Shown: piece by piece, positions 10,816 through 21,985 of the stretch | Numbering within the stretch: the stretch's first letter is position 1 | Layout: each line of letters opens with the position of its first letter | Origin: Heterohyrax brucei | Lineage: Eukaryota > Chordata > Mammalia > Hyracoidea > Procaviidae | Assembly: GCA_028571685.1 (NCBI GenBank) | Contig: CM053143.1 | Location: forward strand, 158,962,329-159,026,328 | DNA length: 64,000 bases | Reading direction: 5' to 3' | Made by a program: the position numbers and the translations under genes | The notes under the pieces: model-generated | Told to the model about the DNA's origin: nothing | What the model saw: the letters and a program-made list of their open reading frames with translations, nothing else | Databases searched by the model: none

Positions 10816-11829
10816 AGTAGATAATAAATGGTTCCTTGTAGGAAATGGAATATTCATTGTGAGTTCAAATATACGACTTTATCAAAACTTCAGAATTTCT
10901 TGAAAGCATAATTAAAATATTAAGATCCAATTGTTTCTGTTACAGTAAACACTTGGTAAGACTGAATTGAGCTGATATTATTGACCAGCAAGTAGGAAGA
11001 AGGTGCACATTTGTCTCTTGGTTAATCAGCCCAGTACCTGCAGGTGCTAGAAGGCTGTGCTAGCACAAACATACATTGTATAAAGTTTATACTCCACAAC
11101 ATTTTAAAAGTTGTATTTCTCTTTTAAAAATGGCCACTCTGATTAATAGCTCATGGATTTCATGTTCCATTTATTCCCTGTGACAATAGACACTTGTTTC
11201 CCAGAGTCTTGGCTTTATTGAACAGTTAATTTGAGTGTGTACATTAGCAATAATTTATTTAGTTGTTTTCTTGCTATGTGTCATGTGATGACTAACTCTT
11301 TTAATACTAATTGTGTTCCTACTGCCTTAAGCACTAAGCCAAGCAAACACGTCCGTATCCCTTCTCCCCCTCAGACACATGGACATACTTATCCCAGAAG
11401 TTTTGTCTACTGTAAATTTACTACATATCTTTTACTACCCAACATGTTGCAAAAATTAGAAAGGAACCTTCATTGAATAGATGGCTACACACATAGCACC
11501 TCTACCTAAATGTCTTTCTTGATCAACTTCTCTAAGAAAACTCCCCCATTTCACTTTCTGTAATTTTATTCTTATTTTCTTACTTATAAACTTTTCTTTT
11601 TCCACTGGATAATTAGCTCCAGAAAAGTATGTGATTTCTTTATCTGTATAAACATAGTACCATAGCTAATACCTGAACACAATAGATGGTCACTTGTATT
11701 TTTTTAAAATAAACATATGCATAATGAATCTATTATATGGCATGGTAGATAGTCTCCAAACACAGCCACTAGCAATTCCTCCTGTCCCATACTCAAGTGC
11801 TGCTTCTACTATCAAGAAAACCTATCAAA
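10816..11829. other. Unclassified AT-rich sequence
   Basis: Nothing recognised with confidence. The open stretch at 11231-11476 shows no protein family features. Confidence 0.6.
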
Positions 11830-11985
11830 CCAAACCTACTGACATTGCATCAATTCTAACTCATAGAGACACTGTCGGATAGAAAAGAACTGCCCCATGG
11901 AGTTTCTCTGGAGTACCTAGTAGATTTGAACTGCTAACTTTTTAGTTAGCAAGTATAGTACTTACCCACTATGCCCCCAAGATTT
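11830..11985 (-). mobile_element. AfroSINE
   Basis: Diverged reverse copy: 'tgacattgcatcaattctaac' as the tail complement, then 'gaactgccccatggagtttc' and the head complement 'cttacccactatgccccc'. Confidence 0.85.
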
Positions 11986-13095
11986 TCTACAATAAAAGGT
12001 GAAGTTTATTTCCTCTTTACCAAATGGAATTTTGCTTGGTTTCTTGGCTTGTTTTGACCAATATATGTGAAGAACACAAGGTTTTGGTAGTTCCAGTCCT
12101 AGACTTTAAGTTTCCTAAAACCACTGCTTCTTCTTATAAGGATTCTTGACTATTCTACATGAGAGAGAGGTACCACGTGGAAATAAGATGATAGTAAAAA
12201 TATACTAAGGAGAAATGCTATAATAGAGTACTCAAACATGAAATAACAATTCAGAAGGCAGACAAAAAATATAAAAAACAGATGTCTAATATAGGTATAC
12301 TTCAAAATATAAATAATTTTTATATTATTAGTTTATTTTTAAGTAGATTTTTCCCCAAACTGAGTTGACAAAAATTCATAATGTAAAGTCTGTATAAATA
12401 AACTACTGAAATATACTTTCCCATTTTCAGCAACTTTGTTCTACTGTGTAAACTAACTTTTTGTATAACAGATTCTTTGAGAACTGTGAAAGAGATCTGA
12501 AAAAATGTTATTTGTCAAACTCTACTGATCACATTTTTTATCACGATTATATGATTAATTACATCAAAAATAATTTGCTATACTTGACAACACTGTATAA
12601 GCAGCAACTGGGCTGTGCACTAGGTCAACAAGATGAAAGTGATATTATTTCTTCCTGAAGTTGTTAGCATTCTAATGTGGAGATACATGATTATACAGTG
12701 TTGGGTAACATAACATAATAATTATAATGTTGAAGAAGTTCAGTGCACCATGAAGTTCCTAGAAAGGGTACTTGAGTAGGGCTTGAAGATTCAAAGAAGT
12801 TGCCTAAAGAACAGATCTGAGAGATCTGTTAGCAATAAGACAGATAAGTATAGAAGAACACACTGAGAGAATATGACAAATAACATCAGCCATGTATGCT
12901 AAGAAGCATAATGGTTGAATCATAAGGCAGGATGTTTTGAGTCCTATAAGAGGATCTTATCATCAGGAACCCATAAAAAGTTTTTAGAAGTAAACTTTGG
13001 GCATCATTATGATTATGATGAGAGATATTTTGAAGGTCAGTCTTAGAAGAAAAGCACGACAGTATCAACAAATTTTATATGTATGTATATATATA
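11986..13095. other. Unclassified AT-rich sequence
   Basis: No gene recognised. About 12700-12980 has the texture of an old interspersed repeat that I could not assign. A (TA)n stretch of about 14 bp precedes the SINE at 13096. Confidence 0.5.
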
Positions 13096-13255
13096 TACAG
13101 ACCCTGGTGGCATAGTACATAAGTACTACAGCTGCGAACCAGAAGGTTGGTGGTTCAAATCCACCAGGCACTCCTTAGAAACTCTATGGAGAAGTTCTAC
13201 TCTGTTCTGTAGGGTTATCATGAGTTGGAACCAACTTGACGACAGTGGTTTTTCT
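13096..13255 (+). mobile_element. AfroSINE with readable Pol III B box
   Basis: One of the best preserved copies. The head 'ccctggtggcatagtacat' is followed by a B-box-like 'ggttcaaatcc' at 13152-13162, then 'tatggagaagttctactctg' and the tail 'gagttggaaccaacttgac'. AfroSINEs have a tRNA-derived internal Pol III promoter; the A box is decayed here. Confidence 0.95.
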
Positions 13256-13256
13256 A

Positions 13257-13297
13257 AACACACACACACACGCACACACACATGCATACACACACAT
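13257..13297 (+). repeat. (CA)n microsatellite
   Basis: Interrupted CA-repeat directly after the AfroSINE 3' end. It could have grown from the SINE's terminal simple repeat. Confidence 0.9.
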
Positions 13298-13302
13298 TTG
13301 TT

Positions 13303-13777
13303 CTGTTAGGTACTGTTGAGTCAGTTCTGATGCACAACGGAATCAAACACTGCCAAGTCTTGTACCATTCTCACAGCTGTTGCTGTGCTTGAGCCCATTG
13401 TTGCAGCCACTGTGCCATCTCATTGAGGATCTCTCTTTTTTGTGCTGACTCCCTACCAGGCATGATGTCATTTTTCAGGGACAGATCCCTCCTAAGAATG
13501 TGCCCAGAGTATGTGAAACATAGTCTCACCATCCTTGCCTCTAAGGACCATTTTGTTTGTTCTTGCAGGCAAATTTGCCTTTTTGTTTTGATATTCCTTA
13601 GTATGGTCAATATTCTTCACCAACAACACAATTCAAAGGCAACATTTGTTGTTCCATCTTTTTCAGTCATTGTGCAGCTTTCACATGCATATAAGTGACT
13701 GAAAACACCACAGCTTGGATCAGGCATATCTTAGCCTTGAAAGGGACATCTTTGCTTCTCAACACAATAAAGAGATC
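13303..13777 (-). pseudogene. RTE (BovB-like) LINE 3' fragment
   Basis: Reverse copy. The complement of 13371-13610 encodes RTE C-terminal residues (SLEARMVRLCFTYSGHILRRDLSLKNDIMPG), and 'ggtactgttgagtcagttctg' at 13312 is the 3'-terminal tail. The 5' part is cut off at 13777 by an LTR, and the element does not resume on the far side of the nest within the window. The frame is broken near 13610 (ctatactaagg region). Confidence 0.8.
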
Positions 13778-13816
13778 TGTCATGGATTGAATGTATTCCC
13801 TAAAAAATCTGCAACA
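13778..13816 (+). mobile_element. MaLR-like LTR, 5' part, split by an L1
   Basis: Begins 'tgtcatggattgaatg' inside the RTE copy, the standard 5' end of this LTR family. It is cut at 13816 by the L1 and resumes at 21007. The last 15 bases are the L1 target-site duplication. Confidence 0.85.
13802..13816 (+). repeat. Target-site duplication of the + strand L1 (left copy)
   Basis: The sequence aaaaaatctgcaaca also occurs at 20992-21006, immediately after the L1 poly(A). It joins an LTR that reads continuously once the L1 is removed. Confidence 0.9.
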
Positions 13817-14809
13817 GGGCTGGAGCCAAGTTGGCAGACCAAGCACACGTCTCCTTATATCCCTCTGGAAACCAAGACCTGAATTGATAATCAAATGGAG
13901 CCTTCTGATCACCTAATCAGCCTCAGGACACGGCACAGGGTTGTTAATTGGGACTTCGTACCACTGAGCGAAAAACCTCCTCTCTTTTGCTGACTACTGC
14001 TCCTGGCTAGCCCTGGCTGTCATGGACTGAAGGTAAACACACCATTTTGACTTTTTTTTCTCTCTGTCTTGGCCGGTGGGCAGAGCTGGGTCTTGCCTAC
14101 CGGCTAGAATCAGACGTGCTGCTGGGGGATAGGCAGGCAAAATTCTAATATTTTGAGAGCCAGGCTTAGGACTCAGTTCATCTAGCCACTTTGAGACTGT
14201 TGTATTATATCTGCCCCAGCGGGGTTTGTATGGAATTTCGCAGTCAGTGTGCGGGACACCATGTTGGTACCGGGATGTTAGCGGGACCTAATTCTTAGCC
14301 TGAGAGCCAGCACCTGCAAACAGCACTTCTCCAACAGAAAAGTAGTAATTTACCGAAAGCCACCTCCGTTGCGGGCCCTGCAACAGAAGCAGAGGAATCA
14401 CTACCTCCTGGCACCTTTAGCCCCTCTGTCAGCTGACTGTGCGGAGGACGACATCTTGGATACGGTGGCCACAGCTGGACCTAATTCTCAGCTTCGAAGC
14501 CAGAGCCAGCCGACAAGAGAGCACTTTTCTATCACAAAAGCAGTACTCAACACAGTGTCGCCTAAGGCTAGGCCCTGTCAGCAGAGGCCAACGGGGCAGT
14601 AGCATTGCTGTATTCTGAACTACTTTGTTATCATCTTGGGTTGGCTATAGTGGTGCTTACTTTGTCAGTTGAGAAAAGGGACATCTACACCTAAAAACCT
14701 AACTGACTTGTGAAGTGGACAGACACCTTCTGCTTTACATTTTAAGACAGCCTAGAGAAACACTGGCAATCCATCCTCAGAGTACCTCTTCCAGCCTCTA
14801 CATACTCAC
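13817..14809 (+). promoter_or_regulatory. L1 5' UTR / internal promoter region (decayed)
   Basis: GC-richer leader of the L1. The start 'ggagccaagttggcaga' aligns with 'ggagtcaagatagcggg' of the reverse copy and with the primate L1 start, where CAAGATGGC binds YY1; here the motif has changed (AAGTTGGC). A second reversed YY1-like site, 'cgacatcttgg' near 14449, is also changed compared with the reverse copy. By analogy this region held the Pol II promoter; present activity is unlikely. Confidence 0.7.
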
Positions 14810-15769
14810 ATGGGACCCAAAAAGCATCAGACACTTGTGGCCTACAAGAAATCACCCATGGTTTCAGAAGGCTCCCAAACAAAGCAACCGAGGAGTTTTC
14901 CAGATGAAGACACTTTAATAAAAGCATCAGAAGATGACTATAAAAGGATTATATACAGAGCCCTTCTAGACCTTATGCAAAATGCAGCAGAACAAAATGA
15001 AAAATTAAGTAAGCTGTTTGATCTGATGGAACACCAGTACTCTGAAATCCAACAGATCAAGAAGAAAATCAAAGACATAGAAACTTCCATGCAAATCCAA
15101 GAAAACAGAATGGAACAAACAGAAAAAAGAATTTCTGACTTGGAAGACAGAGCTACTGATGCCAGCGTCTCTGAGCCGAAATCAGAAAAAAGAAACAAGA
15201 AAAATGAAGAAACATTAAGAAGCATATGGGACTCTATTAAGAGGAACAACCTTTGATTAATTGGAGTCCCTGAACAGGGTGAAACATCTGAGAACACAGA
15301 GAGTATTGTTGCTGAGCTGTTGAAAGAAAACTTCCCAGAAATCATGAAGGAAGAGAATATAGACATCTCAGATGCATATCGTACGCCACTCAATAAAGAT
15401 CTCAAAAGAAAGACTCCAAGACATATTATAATCAAGCTTAACAAAATGAAACATAAGCACCAATTCTTAAAGGCAGCAAGACTCAAAGCAAAGCTAACAT
15501 TCTGAGGGAAACCCTGTAGGCTCTCGTCAGATTTCTCAGCAGAAACCATACTGGCACAGAGACAGTGGAATGACACATTCAAAGCCTTGAAGGAGAAGAA
15601 CTTCCAACCAAGAATTATATATCCTGCAAAACTACCTTTCAAATACAAAAATGAAATTAAGACATTCCCAGATAAACAGAAACTCAGAGACTTTGTAAAA
15701 ACCAAACCCAAACTACAAGAAAAACTGAAAGAAGTTCTTGGGTCTGGCTTAGAAGAACAAAACCACTAA
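14810..15769 (+). pseudogene. L1 ORF1 (ORF1p) pseudogene, two in-frame stops
   Basis: ORF1p is the L1 RNA-binding protein: it trimerises through a coiled coil and coats L1 RNA with an RRM and a C-terminal domain. The start is ATG at 14810 (MGPKKHQTLVAYK) and the frame runs 320 codons including the terminal stop at 15769 (GLEEQNH), a normal mammalian ORF1 length. Codons about 65-125 form a charged heptad-like coiled coil (LSKLFDLMEHQYSEIQQIKK). RRM/CTD sequence follows (LIGVPEQGETSENTE; AARLKAKLTF; QPRIIYPAKL). TGA stops at 15254-15256 (codon 149) and 15503-15505 (codon 232) interrupt an otherwise single frame. The first lies where CGA or another Arg codon is expected and is shared with the reverse copy; the second is AGA in that copy. 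Confidence 0.93.
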
Positions 15770-16185
15770 CTTTATATTACTGAATGACACACTACTCAAT
15801 ACTCATTTAGGGAAGGCTCCAAAATCAATCACAGCTTTGATACGGAAAGAAGCAATTGAGTGATCATCATGAAAACTATGGCGTCATCGTAATAAAAGAG
15901 GGATGTACTACAGTCGTTATAGTCCTTCCAGATGGAGAGGAAGATGATAAGACTGGTAATAATTAAAATTGGGTTTATATACAGTTTATTAAGGGGGATC
16001 ATAGGGGCAGCTGTAATGCACAAAAAAGATGTATCATAGCATTTCAAGAAATGTAACACAGGAGTCTTAGCAAGTACAAAACCAGCTCTGAAAAAGGTGA
16101 AAAATCAACCCACATAAAAGAATGTCCCAAAACAGACGACTAAGAACAACAGAGAAAACATCAACATAAAAATAAACATATAACA
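15770..16185 (+). other. L1 inter-ORF spacer (about 416 bp)
   Basis: Separates ORF1 from ORF2. The reverse L1 has a matching spacer of about 421 bp (27313-27733). This is much longer than the 63 bp of human L1. The antisense strand contains an open stretch of 76 codons (15829-16059) that has a 68-codon counterpart in the other copy. Function unknown. Confidence 0.8.
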
Positions 16186-19100
16186 ATGGCAGCAGTGAAC
16201 ACATACCTATCAATAATTACATTGAATGTGAACGGACTGAATGCTCCAGTAAAGAGATACTGAGTGTCATCTTGGATCAAAATACATGACTCATCCATAT
16301 GTTGTCTACAAGAAACTCACTTGAGACCTAAAGATAGGAACAAACTGAAAATTAAAGTATGGAAGAATATATATCAAGCTAACAATGAACAAAGAAGAGC
16401 AGGGGTGGCAATTCTAATCTCAGTCAAAATCAATTTAAATGTCAAATCCACCTTTGTGGACAAAGATGGACCCTACTTATTGCTGAAAGGTTCAGTACAC
16501 AAGAAAGACTTAACTGTATTAAATATTTATGCACCTAATATCAGAACACCTAAGGACGTCGAGAAAACAATGACTACACTCAAAAGAGGGTTAGATGACT
16601 CCACAATAATAGTGGGAGACTTTAACACTCCACTCTCATTACTAGACAGATCATCTAAAAAAAGCTCAGTAAAGATACAGAAGACCTCACTGACACAATT
16701 AACCAACTAAACCTCATTGATATATATAGAACTTTCCACCCATCAGCACACAACTACACCTTCTTCTCCAGTGCACATGGAACACTTTCCAGAATTGATC
16801 ATGTGATAGGCCATAATGCAATGCTCAACAAAATTCATACCATTGAATTACTGCAAAGCATCTTCTCAGATCATAAAACCATAAAAGTCGAAGTCGATAG
16901 CAAAAACATAGATAGAAAGTGGAACTCTTGGAAACTGAACAACATCTTGCTCAAAAAAACATGGGTTATAGAGGAAATCAAGGATGAAATAAAGAAATTC
17001 ATGGATTCCAATGAGAACAAAAACACTTCCTACCAGAAACTATGGGATACAGCCAAAGCAGTGCTCAGAGGTCTGTTTATCTCCATAAATGCACATATCT
17101 GGAAGGAAGAAAGAAACCAAATCAAGGAACTAACCCTACAGCTTGAACAAGTAGACAACAACAGAGGAACACCTCGGGCACCGGAAGAAACAAGATCATA
17201 AAGATTAGAGCAGAGGTAAATGAATTAGACAATAGAAAAACAACTGAAAAAATTGAAAAGACCAAAAGCTGGTTTTTTTAAAGATCAACAAAATTGACAA
17301 ACCAATGGCTAAACTTACTGAAGAAAAGCAGGAACGGAAACAACCCAAATTAGAAATGAGAGGGGAATTGTTACCACAGATGCAACAGAAATCAAAAATA
17401 TCATAACAGAATACTATGAAAGACTGTACTCTAACAAATTTGAAAACCTAGGGGAAATGGACCAATTCGTTGACTCATACCACCTAACCAAACTATCACA
17501 ACGTGAAGCAGAACAACTTAATAAATCCATCACAAAGGAAGAGAATGAAAAGGTCATCAAAACACTGCCAACCAAAAAAAAGTCTGAGCCCAGATGGCTT
17601 CGCTGCAGAATTTACCAAGCATTTAGAGAATAGTTATCTCCAATAGTACTGAGACTATTTCACAGTATAGAAAGGGATGGAGTACTCCCAAACTCATTCT
17701 ATGAAGCCAGCATAACCCTGATACCTAAGCCAGGGAAAGACCCAACAAAGAAAGAGAACTACAGAACAATATCACTCATGAATCTAGATGCAAAGTCATC
17801 AACAAAATTCTTGCCAATAGAATACAATAGCATGTCAAGAAAATAATCCATCATGACCAAGTGGAATTCATACCAGGGATGCAAGGCTGGTTCAACATCA
17901 GGAAAACAATCAATGTGATTAACCACATAAATAACACAAAAGACAAGGATCACCTGATTTTGTCCACTGATGCAGAAAAGGCATTTGATAAAGTACAACA
18001 CCCATTCATGCTAAAAACTCTTAGCAAAATGGGCATAGATGGCAAATTCCTCAACACAATAAGGGCCATTACACAAAGCTAATTGCCTACATCATCCTGA
18101 ATGGAGCGAGACTGAAAGACTTTCCCTTGAGATCAGGAACTAGACAAGGATGCCCACTCTGAACTTTTCTATTCAACATTGTGCTAGAAGTTCTAGCCAG
18201 AGCAATTAGACAAGACCAAGAAATAAAGGGCATCTGAATCAGCAAAGAGGAAGTTAAAATCTCCTTGTTTGCAGATGATATGATTGTATATGCAGAGAAC
18301 CCCAAGTAATCTTTAAGTAAGCTACACAAACTGATGGAAGAATTCAGCAAAGTCTCAGGGTACAAGATACACATAAGTAAATCAGTAGGATTCCTCTATA
18401 CCAACAATGAGACTGATAAGGAAGAAATTATCAAATCAATACCATTTACGATAGCCCTTAAGAAGATAAAGTACCTAGGAATTAATCTAACCAGAGAAAT
18501 AGCAGAGCTTTACAAAGAGAACTACAAGCCCTTACTACAAGAAACTAAGAGAGACTTAGGTAAATGGAAAAACCTACCCTGCTCATGGATAGGAAGACTT
18601 AACACTGTGAAAATGTCATTTTACCCAAAGCAAATTATTTCTATAATGCAATCCCAATACAAGTTCCAGTGCCATTTTTTAATGAGATGGAGAGACAAAT
18701 CACCAATTTTTTTGGAAAGGGAAGAAGCCCTGGTTAAGCAAGGTACTACTAAAGAAGAAGAACACACTGAGAGGCCTCTCATTACCCGACCTTAGAACAT
18801 ATTACACTGCCACAGTGGTCAAAACAGCCTGGTACTGGTACAAGAACAGACAGATTGATCAATGGAACAGAATTGAGTCCCCAGAGATGACACCATCTGC
18901 CTATGAACAGTTGATATTCGACAAAGGCCCTAAGACTTTAAACTGCGGTAAATACAGTATCTTCAACAAAGCTACTGGCAAAATTGTTTATCCATCTGCA
19001 ATAAACTGAATCAAGATCCATATCTTACACCTTATACAAAAACCAACTCCAACTGGATAAAAGACTAAATATCAAACCTAAAACGATAAAGCTCATCCAA

Positions 19101-19989
19101 GAAAAGGTAGGAACAACAATGGAAGTTTTAATACACAATGAGGACAGACTCCAAAATCTGTCAAAGGAACCGCAATCAACAGAAGAGGAAATAGATAAAT
19201 GGGAACTATTAGGAATCAAACACTTTTCCTCATCCAAAGACATTATTAATAGAATTAAAAGAATACCCACAGAATGGGAAAAAATATTTGGCAACTCTGT
19301 GTCAGACAGAAGCTTGATCTCCATAATCTATAAGATACTACAAAATATCAATAAGAAGAAGATAAACCATCCAATTAAGCGATGGGCAAAGGAGATGGAC
19401 AGACACTACACTAAAGAGGAGATCCAGGCAGCCAAAAAACACATGTGGACATGTTTACGATCTATAGTTATTAAAGAAATTCAAATCAAGACAACAATGT
19501 GATACCATCTCACCCCAACAAGATTGACCATGATCCAGAAAACACAAAACAACAAATTCTGGGGAGGCTGTGGAGAAAGTGGAATCTTCCTACACTGTTG
19601 GTGGGGTCGCAAAATGGTCCAGCCTCTTTGGAAAGCATTCTGGCACTTGCTTAAAAAAAATGGATATCAATAAACCATTTGACCCAGTAATTCTACTACT
19701 TGGAATATATCCTACAGAATCAAGGCCTTTCACACCAACGGACACATGCACCAGAATGTTTGTTGCAGCACAGTCCACGATAGCAAAAAGATGGAATCAA
19801 CCCAGATGCCCAACAATAGAAGAATGGATAGGTAAACTATGGTACATATACTCAATGGAGCACTATGCAATGATAAAGAATAACGATCATTCCAGGAAAC
19901 ATCTCCTAACCTGTTTTCAACTGGAAGACTTTATGTTGAGTGAAAGCAGTCAGCGACAAAAGGACAAATATTGTATGACACCTCTATGA
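16186..19989 (+). pseudogene. L1 ORF2 (endonuclease/reverse transcriptase) pseudogene
   Basis: ORF2p nicks target DNA and reverse-transcribes L1 RNA. The start is ATG at 16186 (MAAVNTYLSIITLNVNGLNAPVK) and the end 'YCMTPL' at 19989, about 1267 codons, close to the family norm. The endonuclease shows QETHLR (catalytic Glu), VGDFNTPLS near 16615 and SDHKTI near 16869. The reverse transcriptase shows [11 protein letters not shown] near 17970 and FADDMIVY at 18268. The C-terminal segment CGESG…HCWWGRK is near 19575. There is a TGA at 16261 (codon 26; CGA in the reverse copy), frame changes near 16660, 17160, 17800, 18300, 18800 and 19050, and an extra A in the run at 19653-19660. The last Cys of the C-terminal Cys/His motif is Arg (cgc 19608-19610). 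Confidence 0.93.
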
Positions 19990-20991
19990 TAAGATGTCAA
20001 AAACAGACTTGTGTATAGAAGAAAAGACTCTTTGACAGCTGCAAGGGAGAGGAGAGAGGGAGTGCGAAAGGGGGAGGGTTTAGTTTAGATAGTTGTTAGA
20101 AATCTGTTTGGGAGAAAGCGGTAATAGCACACATTCGAAACAAGAACATTAAGTGGACTTCAGCGTAACTTGAGTACTCCTTCCATCTTAACTCAATACT
20201 GCAAGGATAGAGTAGCTGGGGCAGGGGGCACGGGACCATGCTCTTAGGGAAAATCGAGGCCAATTGGCACAACTAGCGTTTTGCTAAGAGAGCTCTCTGC
20301 ACCCACATTGGTGAGTGATGTCTGGGGCCTTAAAAGCTGCCAAGCTGCCATCCGAGGACACAGCAAATGGCCCCAAGTCAGCAGGAATGGATGCTTACCG
20401 AGGACCTAAATGACATGTGGTAAAGACAACCGAGAAGACAGAGAGACCTACAAGAGTGGGTGCCTACATCACCTTGGGACTGGAAGAACCGGATGGTAAC
20501 CAGCCACCACCAGTAATAGCCACGATGGAGCTCACAGAGAGGAGTCTCACTGGCAACACAAGAATAAGGAGGTGCATCAGGAGATCTCCACTAAAAGACC
20601 TCAATTGATGCTCCAGCGGTTTGGGGGTTCCTCTGAGAGCATGGCCCCCGGCCCTGATGCTGCCCTTACCCAAAAATTATGACGAAGGTCCACTCTTTGG
20701 ACAGGAGTGGATTGGACTCGGCCATGCAGAGTTACCATATATTGGATGCACTTTATGGTTCTAAACATCTATAGGATATCATCCTGCTGACATCTGGCTG
20801 GAGGAAGGAGAGAGGGTGGAGAGGAGGCGAAGGGAGGCTGTTGGGAGAATGAGACGTGTATGGAGCAGAGAGGCATAGTGTGCTGTCACCGGTCAGGGAG
20901 AGCAGTGGAAGCTGCATATAGGTGAGCATGTAAATTTATACGGGAATGTACATTTTCACTCAGTCATGTTAAATAAAAAATCAAAATTAAA

Positions 20992-21006
20992 AAAAAATCT
21001 GCAACA
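20992..21006 (+). repeat. Target-site duplication of the + strand L1 (right copy)
   Basis: Matches 13802-13816 over 15 bases. Confidence 0.9.
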
Positions 21007-21400
21007 ATTTGGCTGTGCCATAATTCCTGGTATTGTGTAATGTTCCTCCATGTTGGAATTCCTGCCTCTATGATATTAATAGGAGTGGATGGGCAGCAGT
21101 TGTGTTTCTAGAGCAAAATTCAATGTGTAAGTTTGTTTTGTGCCTTGAGGAGGTCTCTTGGGCTATTAGGGGAAAAGTCTGGCAGAGAGATTCAGGAACC
21201 TCACACCATGAAGAAAGCAGTACCGGGAGAAGAGTGTGTCCTTCAGACCTGAGCTTCCAGTGCTGAAATGGTCTCTGAACAAAAACTGATACTACACAAG
21301 GACTTCCCTCCAGAGCTGACAAGGGTGAATGCCTTCCCCTGGAGCAGACATCCTGACCTAATTCTGTAAATTGAGTTCTGTCTCATAACCCTCTCTGATC
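21007..21400 (+). mobile_element. MaLR-like LTR, 3' part, resumed after the L1
   Basis: Continues the LTR begun at 13778: 'atttggctgtgccataattc', then 'gaagaaagcagtaccgggag' and 'ccctggagcagacatcctg', blocks shared with the LTR at 26379-26878. Its 3' boundary is unclear because another LTR piece and a SINE follow. Confidence 0.8.
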
Positions 21401-21426
21401 CAACCTCGTAACATCATAAAACCCAA

Positions 21427-21586
21427 AACCAAACACTGTTACTGTTGAGTTGACTCTGATTCATAGCAACCCTACATGAAAGAGTTGAACTGCCCCATAT
21501 GATTTCCAAGGGGCACCTGGTGGATTTTGATGTGGACCTTTCAGTTAGTAGCTGTAACTCTTAACTACCATACCACCAGTGGTTTT
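21427..21586 (-). mobile_element. AfroSINE
   Basis: Reverse copy: 'actgttactgttgagttgac' tail complement, 'gaactgccccatatgatttc', and head complement 'cttaactaccataccaccag'. Sits between two LTR-derived pieces. Confidence 0.9.
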
Positions 21587-21735
21587 GATTAATGTCACAG
21601 AGCACATAGGATTCACAGCACATGGGATAATCATATAAAATCACAAAGTTGTGGACAGCTACACAGTGCTAGGAATCATGACCTAACCAAGCTGATACAA
21701 TTTTGGGGGATACAATTCAATCCATAACATCAGGC
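21587..21735 (-). mobile_element. MaLR-like LTR end fragment
   Basis: Ends 'acaattcaatccataacatc', the complement of the LTR 5' end, and includes 'tgctaggaatcatgacc' as in the other reverse LTRs. The orientation is opposite to 21007-21400, so it is a different insertion. Confidence 0.65.
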
Positions 21736-21975
21736 AAAATTATTTATTGTTTTACAGTCTAAACCACTTTCCAAAATATGGAGGTTCATTTGTTTCCTAA
21801 CCTGACCACATTGGTCATACATTACCCATGTTGAAATCCTCAATTCCTGTCATTGTTTGTAAAAACACAGTTTCTAGTTGTCCTGTTGGAAAATTCTCAA
21901 TACTTTCTAAACTGTCTGGATGCATGGGTGGGGTGATGCTTAGACCCTGTGTAAGTTTCCATTCAATAACTTTCT

Positions 21976-21985
21976 GACTATTTCT
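21976..21985 (+). repeat. Target-site duplication of the - strand L1 (left copy)
   Basis: gactatttct at 21976-21985 recurs at 29695-29704, directly outside the 5' end of the reverse L1. Confidence 0.75.

Larger units (their letters stand above)
13817..20991 (+). mobile_element. Near-full-length L1 (LINE-1), inactive
   Basis: About 7.2 kb from a 5' UTR beginning 'gggctggagccaagttggc' to a 3' poly(A) at 20984-20991, bounded by a 15-bp target-site duplication. The parts are a 5' UTR 13817-14809, ORF1 14810-15769, an inter-ORF spacer 15770-16185, ORF2 16186-19989 and a 3' UTR 19990-20991. The 3' UTR has two purine-rich tracts (about 20035-20085 and 20805-20850), typical of mammalian L1, and AATAAA near 20972. 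Both ORFs carry stops or frameshifts, so it cannot make intact protein. Length matches the reverse copy at 21986-29694 once its LTR is subtracted. Confidence 0.95.

Noticed and set aside
13096-13255. Possible tRNA gene because of a good B box
   Set aside because: The A box is decayed, there is no cloverleaf, and the sequence continues into an AfroSINE body.
14938-15711. 257-codon open frame antisense to L1 ORF1
   Set aside because: It is the shadow of a Lys/Glu-rich L1 ORF1, whose complement is naturally stop-poor and gives Phe/Ser/Leu-rich peptides. The other L1 copy shows the same, but broken (27921-28334, 28335-28565).
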